Of a stretch of 64,000 nt of DNA, positions 33,522-41,605 are shown piece after piece. Numbering within the stretch: position 1 is the stretch's first letter; the number at the start of each line of letters is the position of its first letter. Position numbers and translations under genes: made by a program. Origin of the DNA: DATBQN01 sp963755825 (lineage in GTDB: Bacteria > Acidobacteriota > Thermoanaerobaculia > Multivoradales > UBA5704); contig CAVWLA010000003.1 of the NCBI GenBank assembly GCA_963755825.1, forward strand, positions 1,674,001 through 1,738,000, given 5' to 3'. Under the pieces are notes generated by a model. It was not told the DNA's origin, did not search any database, and worked only from the letters and a program-made list of their open reading frames with translations.

Positions 33522-34931
33522 ATGGCAAGCTCCTCCCGCCCACCGATGGAAGACTCCAACCCACCCGCCGGAGCTTCCCCCGGCCCGGAAAGCACCCAGG
33601 AAGAAATCGAAGCGACCCTGCGCGCGATGCCGGCAGCTATCACGCCACGTTATGTGACCGCAGAGGTGAATTCGCCGGTATCTCTCTATTCCGGTAGCCT
33701 GACGCTTCGACCTGACCAGGGAGGCACCCCTGCAGAAGGAAGTCTGTTCCTTCATTGGCTGCCACGGCCACATGTTTCCTTCGAGCTTACTGACAGAAAG
33801 CTCATTCCCAATCTCTCCGATGACTGGCTCAGGATCGAAGGCCTTGGCAGCTCGTGCCGTGTCGCAACGCTTTCCGCATCGATCCCAGCCGGCCGGTTTT
33901 CGGGCCGGTTGCTCGATGATCCACTTCTGCAGGAAGGCCAGGTCGGAAAGGTCACGTTCCATCTGGCGAATTTCCATCCATTTCTAGGAGATGCGATCCA
34001 CCATGAAGATTGGGGCGCATCCCGCGGCCGGCTCGTCCTTCGCCATCGTCAGTGGCGGATCACGCTCGATCGAGTGGTCGGGGACGATGCACTACGAAAG
34101 ACGCTCGAGGCTGAAGGCGGCTTTGCGATCACCAATGTCGGATGCATCGAACGGACTGACGGCCGGGCGTTCTCGAAGCACAAGGCAGGCGATCTGCTCT
34201 CCGCTCTTCATTATTTCTTCTCATTCTGCCGAGGGATCTGGTGCGGCCCAACGCTGGCGATTGGAGAGCTCTCCGGCGCCACGCGCTGGCTTCAGTGGGT
34301 GCCGCGAAGGTTAACGCGCTGGCGTAATCGCAGATCTTGGTGGCCGCAGCGGGAATGGCACCAAGTTACCAAGGTCTCGCGTGCCTTCTCGGGATTCATG
34401 ACGCTCTGGAACCGATCTCTGTGGCGAGATCCCTTGACCAATTGCATACATTGGTATGTCGAAGCCAACTCGGACGCCGGGGGTATCGAAGGAGGGCTTA
34501 TTCTAGTCCAAACAGCCCTCGAGCTGCTGAGCTGGCTGGTGGCGGTCGAAGATCCCAGAACGAGACAGTTCGCAGAGAAAGACTGTAACAAGTGGAGCGC
34601 TGACGAACGAATCCGGCACATCTTGACCGTGCTTAAAATTCCCGCTGCGGTACCCACAGCAGATTTACCTGATCTGACAGCAGCGCTGCCAAATCTCGCG
34701 AGGCAGGATGGAGTAGGGGCGCTCGTCGCCATACGCAATGCCGTTGTCCACCCAGGCCGAGCCAAGCGCACGGCTCTCTCTCGCATCGGGATAGCCGCCC
34801 GAATGGACGCCCTCTCGCTCAGCTTGTGGTTTCTTGAGATATCACTCCTGCGGCTGTTCGGATATCGCGGCATCTACTACTCGCGCCTGCGGTCCGGCTT
34901 CAATGATCAAATCCGGGCGGAGATGCCGTGA
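33522..34931 (+). CDS. Large protein with HEPN-like C-terminal domain
   Basis: 469 residues. The N-terminal ~200 residues are beta-rich (GSLFLHWLPRPHVSFEL, GRLVLRHRQWRITLDRV) and unassigned. From about 310 the protein is helical, with LILVQTALELLSWLVAV and, near the end, the HEPN signature R405-x4-H410 in AIRNAVVHPG. This beta-rich head with a HEPN tail resembles ApeA-like abortive-infection proteins, in which HEPN acts as an RNase. Codon use is more mixed than in the genes to its left, and it lies 0.5 kb outside the island's left end, within the span bounded by the older tRNA scar. A defence role is inference. Confidence 0.5.
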   Translation: MASSSRPPMEDSNPPAGASPGPESTQEEIEATLRAMPAAITPRYVTAEVNSPVSLYSGSLTLRPDQGGTPAEGSLFLHWLPRPHVSFELTDRKLIPNLSDDWLRIEGLGSSCRVATLSASIPAGRFSGRLLDDPLLQEGQVGKVTFHLANFHPFLGDAIHHEDWGASRGRLVLRHRQWRITLDRVVGDDALRKTLEAEGGFAITNVGCIERTDGRAFSKHKAGDLLSALHYFFSFCRGIWCGPTLAIGELSGATRWLQWVPRRLTRWRNRRSWWPQREWHQVTKVSRAFSGFMTLWNRSLWRDPLTNCIHWYVEANSDAGGIEGGLILVQTALELLSWLVAVEDPRTRQFAEKDCNKWSADERIRHILTVLKIPAAVPTADLPDLTAALPNLARQDGVGALVAIRNAVVHPGRAKRTALSRIGIAARMDALSLSLWFLEISLLRLFGYRGIYYSRLRSGFNDQIRAEMP

Positions 34932-35452
34932 GTCGGATCACTCCCAGAGCCGGCGCCTTCGAGGGCGCGACGGCCGCGAGGCGCTCGACGGCATGCATCC
35001 TGAGCGCGATGGCACGCCCGGGGCGCCCCTCGTCGCGGCAGAGCCGCGCACGGAGCCTAGAACCAAGCCTCTTCCAGGGAGTCGGGCGCCGCGGCGAGAT
35101 GGCGGCCGGCCCGCTGGAGCGGGCGCTGCGGCGAGCAGCTCGGCGAGGAGCGCTGGGCCCCGCTCGCCGTCGGCCGCCACCATCCAGCCCTATGACCGCG
35201 GACGGGAGCTGGTCGAGCCGGACAAGATCGAGAGGGTGACGTTCTCACGAACTCTCGCGCTCACTCTCCACACTTCGCAGTCTGGAAGGCGGCTAAGGGC
35301 GTCGGGCGTGATCAGCGTTGGGGCGCTCTTCGCGCGACGCTCGTCCTTCTCTACGAGGCTCGCCCGAAGTGCACAAAGGATGCGTCAAATCCCGCTCTCA
35401 GAGTGAAGGGGGGCCGAACCGCGGCCTGCCTCAGGATTGCTAGTGCCTATCT
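34932..35452. other. No gene seen, left flank of the genomic island
   Basis: 520 bases with overlapping frames in both directions, none with a ribosome site or familiar motif. Confidence 0.4.
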
Positions 35453-35524
35453 TCTGGCGGAAGCGCATGGGAATCGAACCCACCCCCGATACCGCAACCG
35501 GCACCGGACAACGGTTTTGAAGAC
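35453..35524 (-). repeat. Left attachment site: 72-bp copy of tRNA-Sec 3' half
   Basis: Identical over 72 bases to 56778-56849, covering the tRNA from the anticodon loop to the encoded CCA. Sequence diverges immediately beyond on both sides. This is the duplicated core left by site-specific integration of a tRNA-targeting element. Confidence 0.9.
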
Positions 35525-35532
35525 GGCCGGTG

Positions 35533-35550
35533 GCAAACGGCAGCGACGAA
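35533..35550 (+). repeat. 18-bp direct repeat, left copy
   Basis: GCAAACGGCAGCGACGAA, exactly repeated at 46444-46461. The two copies bracket the transporter/CDPS-like cluster. Confidence 0.7.
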
Positions 35551-35640
35551 CGGCAGCAGATAACAATCGACGGATCAGCTATTTACGAAGCGTTGGCCCG
35601 TTGTCTGTAGTTGTGGAAAACGAGGCAGAATTGGGGGCGA

Positions 35641-35658
35641 GTGCACCGAATTTGCACC
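35641..35658 (+). promoter_or_regulatory. Candidate integrase arm-type sites, left end
   Basis: GTGCACC and TTGCACC in tandem with an 11-bp period. The same pair, also with an 11-bp period, lies at 56691-56708 beside the integrase gene at the other end. Confidence 0.5.
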
Positions 35659-35830
35659 AGGGTCCGACTGCCGACTCGGCCATCATGCCGGCAGTCCGCC
35701 GGGGTCGCGGTGCGACCTGAGCGAGGACTCTTGGCGCCTCGATAGTCAGGGCCTCGAGGCCGAGGTGGTCGACGGCCTTAGTCTCGCCTTCCTTGGTGCA
35801 GGTGCGCTGCGGACGCGACGGACGGCCACC

Positions 35831-37735
35831 TTAGCGGCGCACCTGGCCTACAGCCTGCAGCTCCTCCAAGAGCACCTCGCTGGACTCCGCGCCTCCCTGA
35901 TCCTCCCCAGACCCAATTCCAGCATTCTTGAGGAGCTCAGAGAAGATTCCGGGAGACTCGGATAGCTCGTCGAACGTGCCTGTCTGCGCAATTTCACCCT
36001 CGTTGAAGATGTAGAGGCGTAGGGCACCCCGCAGAGTCGACAGCCTGTGAGCAACCATGATCACCGTGTGGCCTTTGAGCCTTCGACTCAAAGCCTCCAG
36101 GACCCGCCTTTCTGTCGAATTGTCGAGCGCGCTGGTGGCCTCGTCGAGAACAACTATCGGCGGCGCCTTCAGAAAAACTCGTGCAATCGCTATCCTCTGC
36201 CGCTGGCCCCCGGCCAGGTTCCTCCCGCCCTCCAACACCGTGGCCTCGAAGCCTCCAGGCATCAAACGGATGTCCTTCATCAGGTCCGCCGCCTCCGCAG
36301 CCATAACTAGCCTCTCCTCGGTCACGTTCTCGCACCCGTAAGCGATGTTCTCCCCAACGGTCCCTGCAAAGAGGAACGGCGACTGACTCACGTAGCCGAC
36401 AAGTCTCGCCAGAGTCTCGCGCGATAACTTCTCAATTGGAACGCCTCCGACCAGAATTTGACCGCTGGACGGATGGGCCAGCCTCAACAGCGCTCGAAGC
36501 CAGGTCGACTTGCCGCTGCCCGAATAGCCCGCTACACCGACTACATTCCCAGTCGGGACGCACAATGAGACCCTTGAGAGTCCTTTCCGCACACTGCCGC
36601 CTGCAGTCCGGTAGTCCAGGGTCACATCACAAAGCTCGATAGCAGGCACAGAGCCGTCAAGCGTCGGCTCGCCCGGCTCAATAACTATGAACGAGGAGTC
36701 GTGCGGTTCGGCAAGTAGGTCGAGAAGGTCGCGAACCTTCAGCGCGCTCTCGTGAGCCTCGTCCACAATCCGGTGGATCTCTCGCAGCGGCATCAGAATA
36801 CTCGCAAACAGCATGCTGAACGTGATTATCTCGCCAGCCGGGAAGGCGCCCTTCGCCACAAGCGCAATCGACAGAGCCACCACTATGATGAAAAATGTGG
36901 ATTCGTTGAGGGCCTTTAGGAAGTCGAACAGACTCATCTGGACGTGGTGCCGGAGCTCCCGACTCCGCACCCCCTCGCATACTTGCGCGACGCGGCCCAC
37001 CTCACGGTCGTGCGTGTTAGCCGCTCGTACCGTCTCGATGCCAGACAACTGCTCGACAACCGCCGCATCAACGCTCTCTTTGCACCTCAGCAGCTCCAAG
37101 CGCACGCCTTTCTGCGATCGAATCTGGCGCACTACGATATAGCTGGCCGCGGGCACCACTCCGAGCATCACGAGACCGAGCAGCATGCGTCGCTCCAGGG
37201 CGACGCTAAAAGCGAATACTGCGATCAGAATGCTAGGCAGGAAGTCCATGAAGCAGAGCATCACGAACCTGGTGAACCCTTCAGCACTTCGCCTTAGTCG
37301 ACCGTGAAGCGCGCCGACTCGGTCCTGGGAGAGCGACGCAATATCCGCTCTCATCAGGTTCGAGAAGACATCCACCATGATCTTCTTGTCGAGATTGGTA
37401 GTCGTCTTGTGCACGAGGTATTTCCTGGCGACGTTCAGCACCTCGCGAAGCAGGAACATGGACGCCAAGAGGAAGAGGAAGCCCTTAGCGTCGCGTAATT
37501 GCCAGTGCTTCGCTCCACTTTGAGCCGAGCTGATCGAATTCGCGAGGTCGCCCAGGGCGACGGGGATCTGCGCATTGATCCAGGCGGCCATCGCCATGAT
37601 CACGGCGGCCACGCCCAGCGCATATCTCGCCGGATTGGGGACTAGACCCCACACAGCCGCAGCCGAGGTCGCTAACATTCGCAGCTCGCCCTCGGGCGAG
37701 CGCGACCCACTCTGACCTCCACCTATACTCAACAT
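35831..37735 (-). CDS. ABC exporter, fused membrane and ATPase domains
   Basis: 634 residues from ATG 37735, with AGGAGG upstream. Residues about 25-320 form a six-helix exporter-type membrane domain. The ATPase domain has Walker A GYSGSGKST (about 402-410), signature LAGGQRQRIAIAR (about 510) and Walker B VVLDEATSAL (about 528), all intact. No N-terminal peptidase domain, so not a bacteriocin-processing exporter. Half-size, so it should dimerise. Last gene of a minus-strand run after the His-rich protein and carrier genes, only 11 bases after the carrier's stop. It may export the product of the divergent CDPS-like cluster (inference). Confidence 0.9.
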   Translation of the reverse strand: MLSIGGGQSGSRSPEGELRMLATSAAAVWGLVPNPARYALGVAAVIMAMAAWINAQIPVALGDLANSISSAQSGAKHWQLRDAKGFLFLLASMFLLREVLNVARKYLVHKTTTNLDKKIMVDVFSNLMRADIASLSQDRVGALHGRLRRSAEGFTRFVMLCFMDFLPSILIAVFAFSVALERRMLLGLVMLGVVPAASYIVVRQIRSQKGVRLELLRCKESVDAAVVEQLSGIETVRAANTHDREVGRVAQVCEGVRSRELRHHVQMSLFDFLKALNESTFFIIVVALSIALVAKGAFPAGEIITFSMLFASILMPLREIHRIVDEAHESALKVRDLLDLLAEPHDSSFIVIEPGEPTLDGSVPAIELCDVTLDYRTAGGSVRKGLSRVSLCVPTGNVVGVAGYSGSGKSTWLRALLRLAHPSSGQILVGGVPIEKLSRETLARLVGYVSQSPFLFAGTVGENIAYGCENVTEERLVMAAEAADLMKDIRLMPGGFEATVLEGGRNLAGGQRQRIAIARVFLKAPPIVVLDEATSALDNSTERRVLEALSRRLKGHTVIMVAHRLSTLRGALRLYIFNEGEIAQTGTFDELSESPGIFSELLKNAGIGSGEDQGGAESSEVLLEELQAVGQVRR

Positions 37736-37746
37736 GGTCAAGCCTC

Positions 37747-39078
37747 CTAGAACCTAAACGCTGTGAGAATCGCGGCATAGAAGAGCAGCATGAATAGCGA
37801 GAACGCGACACCGAACGGCAGAAAGTGACGGAATGTGATTTCGTGCTTGCCGCCCTCGAGGCGCTTGCTTTCGCAAGCGAGGATGATTCCAGCGCTAGCT
37901 GCGGTGATGATCGAGCTACTACCTGCGCAGATGCCGGCTCCAAGAGCCCAAGCTGCTGAGTGTGACGAGTCGAGCGGATGAATAGCCGAGGCGGCTGCCG
38001 TCGCCCATGAAGCGGCTTCAGTTGAAGCAGTTCCTAGGTAGCCAGCCAGCGCAATCGCCCACGCAGCCGCACCTGTGCGAGCGACGAGCGCTTGAAGAGT
38101 CTGGCCAATCCACGAGTGCTCTACACAGCCAGCCAAAACGAAGATCGCCGCGAACACAGTGTACGTCTCGTAGCCAAGGCTTTGGAGCGTGGCGAGGCGG
38201 CTGGATGCTCGCTCAAGGCCTACGGCGAAGACGATTGTCAGGGCACCCAGGACGATCTGCAATTCCGGGAAGGCGATCTGCAAGGAGATGAATCCTGACA
38301 GCGACGCAACGCCGACAAACAGGAGACGGCGGTCGATCTTTGTGTACTCGCAGAAATACTGCTCCATTGTGACCGCCGTGGTGGCTAGCTGTTCCGGCGA
38401 CATGCCCTCGAAGCCTAGAGACGTGCGTCTCGCCTTGCGGATGGTCAGTGCGCCGACGGCGACGCAAAGAGCAGCCAGCACACAGAGGTTGACGGGCAGG
38501 ATCTCTCGTAGGAACGCCCCGTTGTCCAACTGCCAGACTCTGGCTTCGATGATGTTCGGTGTGTCACCCCAGCGCGTGCTGAAGCCCCCGAGGTTGCTAG
38601 CTACAAGCATTCCACTCAGGACTACTCGAGTCGGAATGCGGAATCCCGAACACAGGCGAATTGCGATTGGTGTCATGACGAGGATACTGGTCGTGTTGTG
38701 CCCCAGCGCTGCCAAGACATAGGTTGTGACCAAGAGGAAAGACGTCACGATGGGAAGCGCAGCTCTTGGACGAGCAAGCGCAAGGTTTCCGAGCTGTCCG
38801 CCGGCCCGCCCTAAGAGCAGGCGAAACGCGCTGGACCGCTCGATCATGTGCGCCGGGATCGCGACAGCGGTGAACAGAATCGCGATATCAGCAAAGTGGG
38901 CGAAGCCGCCGCGCAGGATTGTCTCGGCCTGAATGCCTTGAATGGCAAGACAGGCACAGGCTACGAGCGCCAACGCGAGGGCCTGTGGCGCTTTCCTAAG
39001 CGTCATCGCGGCGAAGCCCGCGAGCATGATGACGAACATCAGAAGTCCGCCGAGAATCGAGGTTGGATCCGGAATCAT
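37747..39078 (-). CDS. NhaD/ArsB-like ion transporter superfamily carrier
   Basis: 443 residues from ATG 39078, with AAAGGGGG upstream; the open frame extends into the neighbouring gene. About eleven hydrophobic helices. The two inverted half-repeats of the ion transporter superfamily are visible: ALGHNTTSILVMTPIAIRL and GGFSTRWGDTPNIIEARVW in the first, and GTASTEAASWATAA and AGSSSIITAASAGIILA in the second. These re-entrant motifs occur in NhaD Na+/H+ antiporters, ArsB and citrate carriers; the GDTPN motif favours NhaD/ArsB. The substrate is uncertain. Tightly linked to the His-rich gene (14 bases) and the ABC exporter. Confidence 0.8.
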   Translation of the reverse strand: MIPDPTSILGGLLMFVIMLAGFAAMTLRKAPQALALALVACACLAIQGIQAETILRGGFAHFADIAILFTAVAIPAHMIERSSAFRLLLGRAGGQLGNLALARPRAALPIVTSFLLVTTYVLAALGHNTTSILVMTPIAIRLCSGFRIPTRVVLSGMLVASNLGGFSTRWGDTPNIIEARVWQLDNGAFLREILPVNLCVLAALCVAVGALTIRKARRTSLGFEGMSPEQLATTAVTMEQYFCEYTKIDRRLLFVGVASLSGFISLQIAFPELQIVLGALTIVFAVGLERASSRLATLQSLGYETYTVFAAIFVLAGCVEHSWIGQTLQALVARTGAAAWAIALAGYLGTASTEAASWATAAASAIHPLDSSHSAAWALGAGICAGSSSIITAASAGIILACESKRLEGGKHEITFRHFLPFGVAFSLFMLLFYAAILTAFRF

Positions 39079-39091
39079 GGCGTTACCCCCT

Positions 39092-39793
39092 TTAGAGGAT
39101 GCTGCTGAAGCGCTCACGGTCGAGATTGAAGGGGACGTCCTCGTGGTGTCGGTGGGGCCGGAGGTGAACCTGCACCCAAGTGTCGGAAGACACGTAGTTT
39201 CTGTCCATGACGTCCACGACTTCGACGTCTCCCAAGAACTCTGCATCGCCGCGGTAGGCCTCGACGAGAACGAGGTCGAACTCACCGACGGCACGGCGGC
39301 AGGCGCGCGTCCCGTCGATTACCCGCGCTAGCCCATGCCCGAGGTGGGCCGGCAAATGGTGCCCGGAGGGAATCAAGATCGTCGTCCCCGGGCGCTCGAC
39401 CCACTCCTCGTGCACATGGGGTGCGAGAGGAAAAATCAGGGCGACCGCCTTGCCCTCCGCGGCCGAGAGTGACTCCTGCCGGCGACGATGGCCATCGAGT
39501 CGGAGTCGCGATTCGAGCTCATCGAGCGCTAGCTCGGTGGGTGGACTCGCATACGCCAAGTCGATCTCGACGAGGACCTCGACGACGTCGGGGCGGCCCA
39601 GACGACCGGCCATATCGATGAGGCCGGCGATGTTTGCGATGTGATCGTGCCTCGTAAGCTTGCGGAGGATCTCGACGATGGGGTCAGGGGGTGGGTGCCT
39701 GTGGGCGGGAGCGCCGCGGCCCCAGCGCCATCGCAGAGCACCGTCGGGACCATGGTGGACATGCGGGTAAGGGGGGGGCTGGTGGTGGGGCAT
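39092..39793 (-). CDS. His-rich protein of unknown function
   Basis: 233 residues from ATG 39793, preceded by AGAGGAG. The first ~35 residues are rich in His, Pro and aromatic residues (PHHQPPPYPHVHHG, RWRWG), suggesting metal binding. The middle is helical (IAGLIDMAGRLGRPDVVEVLVE), and the C-terminal half alternates strands with many His (LIPSGHHLPAHLGHGLARVID, VQVHLRPHRHHEDVPF). No signal peptide or membrane helix. First gene of a three-gene minus-strand operon with a carrier and an ABC exporter, divergent from the CDPS-like operon. A tailoring enzyme or metal chaperone is possible, but nothing in it is diagnostic. Confidence 0.6.
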   Translation of the reverse strand: MPHHQPPPYPHVHHGPDGALRWRWGRGAPAHRHPPPDPIVEILRKLTRHDHIANIAGLIDMAGRLGRPDVVEVLVEIDLAYASPPTELALDELESRLRLDGHRRRQESLSAAEGKAVALIFPLAPHVHEEWVERPGTTILIPSGHHLPAHLGHGLARVIDGTRACRRAVGEFDLVLVEAYRGDAEFLGDVEVVDVMDRNYVSSDTWVQVHLRPHRHHEDVPFNLDRERFSSIL

Positions 39794-39868
39794 CTTCGAC
39801 TCCTCTCTTGGTTGACTGTCGACCTTGCCTCGCTCCGGATAGCCCGGTGAACATCGGTGTTGCCGCTA

Positions 39869-39895
39869 CGTACACATCGTACACACTTTCGTATG
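39869..39895. promoter_or_regulatory. Operator-like 9-bp repeats in the divergent promoter region
   Basis: CGTACACAT and CGTACACAC in direct tandem, then CGTATG four bases on. Short spaced repeats of this kind are typical ribbon-helix-helix operators, and the first gene of the plus-strand operon encodes a ribbon-helix-helix domain. Confidence 0.45.
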
Positions 39896-40054
39896 ACGAC
39901 GTCAACGGGCCGAACTCCCGACGCGTGAAGTCATAGGGCGCGAGAACCCTCGGCCAGAGCACACTTCGGGCCCGAGCGCTAGCGGACAGACCGCGCTTCG
40001 TCGGCCCTCTCGCGGCCTCTTGGCTTCCGTCGTAAGCTGGTGTAGTCTTTCTCG

Positions 40055-41605
40055 ATGGAGAACGTACGACAACGTAATGCGGCCAAGGAGGCCGTCACGA
40101 TTCGGCTAGATGTCGAGGCTAAATCTCAACTGAGTAGCCTCGCGCGGACGGAGAATCGGACCGTCTCTAGTCTTATCGACTTGGCCGTGCGGGAGTTCCT
40201 CGACCGGAGGTTCGGCCGTGGGGTTGCTCGCAGCATTGAAGCCAGGCTGCGCGTGCGTCACGCATCGTTACCCGACACCTGCGTGCTGCACGCCTTCTTC
40301 ACGCTCGCGTCCGAGCAATACGAAGATGCGAGTCGCGAGTTGAATCTTCCCCGCCTCGAGTTCGTCGATGACCGGCCAGAGTGGAGCAGCCTGCCGAAGG
40401 ACCTCTTCGCCGGCGAATCCGACTTGGTGGAATCAGTGAATTGGCTACCGATCTTCTGGCACGTCAAACGGGGGGGGTCGGCGCCCCGCTTGGACTGGAT
40501 CGGCCCCTTCCTTCAGCTATTCGTCGGACATTGCGTCTTCGTCAGAGCGGACCTAGCGAGCAGTCGACTCGATCCTGCCGAAATGGCTGACTTCGAGGCC
40601 TTTCGCAGCGAGGCACGGACGGGAAAGGACCTCACCCTGAGGTCGCTAGTGGCTTGGGCGCGCCACTCCGGCGAGAAGGCGGCTGGTCGCGCTACAGCGC
40701 TCCGTGAGATCTGGTCAGACGCAGTAGTCGCCTGCCAACAGGGCACGGACTACCACATCGCGGTCCGCCGTGTCGATCCGATCCTCTCAGAACTAGCCGG
40801 AGGCCTCGAGGCCCCCGCCTTCTCTGACCCCACTATCCAAGGGATTGCGAGCCTAGATCCAGGCTTTCGCGACTTCTGCAACGGCACCGTCAGCGGTTTT
40901 ACCGGGAACCTCCTTCAAACCACTGAGCTGCTTACTTGGCGGAAAGATTCCGCCCTTCTGTTCGCCGGGCCCGCCGACCTTCGAGTGCCCTCTCTCAACA
41001 CTCTCGCCGGGCACAAAGGGATGTTCGAGCCGGCGTCCGAGGCCGCGGACGCTGATCCCGGCAACATTGGAGCAAGGGTCTTGGAGCTTTGGGCAATTGC
41101 CGTGGAGTGGTTTCGTAACAGCGTCGTTAACGGCAAGTCCGACGAGGTCCTGCGAGAGTTTCTCAGGACAATGTTCCCGGACTTCGATTTGGACGGCTTG
41201 AGCAATCCGGAATCGACGGCAGCTGCGCTAGGTAGCGATCTCACGCCGCTTGCCGTGCTCAGAAGCATGATGCAGACTTGGGTTAAATGGTTCAAGAGTC
41301 CCGACGAGGCAGGCGCCTTCTTCGGGCAGAACGTGGTCGGCGGCTTGAGTGGTCACGCATCGGCTGAGGATCTGGTTCAACACTACGAAGAACTCTGCGA
41401 TCTTCTGAATCCGGCGGCGCAAATGTGCGCTCCGAAGCTTGACGATCCGCGCGAGCGCGCACTCTGGCAGTTCCCGGCCTTTCCTGAACGGGGCCCTCGG
41501 GCTTCTGCAATCACGAGCGGAGTATCAGCCAACAGGGCTTCGGGCGGCACGGCGGTCGCGACGGGTGAGAAAGGCAGGGCTCCAAGTGCACGAGCAGCCC
41601 GATAG
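40055..41605 (+). CDS. Ribbon-helix-helix protein with large C-terminal domain
   Basis: 516 residues. Residues about 14-50 (VTIRLDVEAKSQLSSLARTENRTVSSLIDLAVREFLDRR) are a MetJ/Arc-type DNA-binding domain. Residues about 60-460 are unassigned but alternate strands and helices, with LFAGESDLVESVNWLPIFWHV, HCVFVRADLASSRLD and DFCNGTVSGFTGNLL, rather like a type II periplasmic-binding-protein fold used as a sensor. The Ala/Arg-rich tail overlaps the next gene. It probably regulates the divergent cluster in response to a ligand (inference). The next reading frame starts inside its 3' end, so the two genes are likely translationally coupled. Confidence 0.6.
   Translation: MENVRQRNAAKEAVTIRLDVEAKSQLSSLARTENRTVSSLIDLAVREFLDRRFGRGVARSIEARLRVRHASLPDTCVLHAFFTLASEQYEDASRELNLPRLEFVDDRPEWSSLPKDLFAGESDLVESVNWLPIFWHVKRGGSAPRLDWIGPFLQLFVGHCVFVRADLASSRLDPAEMADFEAFRSEARTGKDLTLRSLVAWARHSGEKAAGRATALREIWSDAVVACQQGTDYHIAVRRVDPILSELAGGLEAPAFSDPTIQGIASLDPGFRDFCNGTVSGFTGNLLQTTELLTWRKDSALLFAGPADLRVPSLNTLAGHKGMFEPASEAADADPGNIGARVLELWAIAVEWFRNSVVNGKSDEVLREFLRTMFPDFDLDGLSNPESTAAALGSDLTPLAVLRSMMQTWVKWFKSPDEAGAFFGQNVVGGLSGHASAEDLVQHYEELCDLLNPAAQMCAPKLDDPRERALWQFPAFPERGPRASAITSGVSANRASGGTAVATGEKGRAPSARAAR

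Noticed and set aside
34834..35406. 190-codon frame between the HEPN-like gene and the att site
   Set aside because: Starts inside the HEPN-like gene in another frame; low-complexity, no domain.
35453..35524. A second tRNA-Sec gene
   Set aside because: Only the 3' half is present; the 5' acceptor strand and D arm are missing.
35455..35560. Apparent peptide AEAHGNRTHPRYRNRHRTT, also at 56.8 kb
   Set aside because: It is the translation of the tRNA-Sec 3' half in the att cores, not a protein family.
35831..37735. Bacteriocin-processing (PCAT) exporter
   Set aside because: No C39 peptidase domain at the N-terminus and no GG-leader peptide gene beside it.
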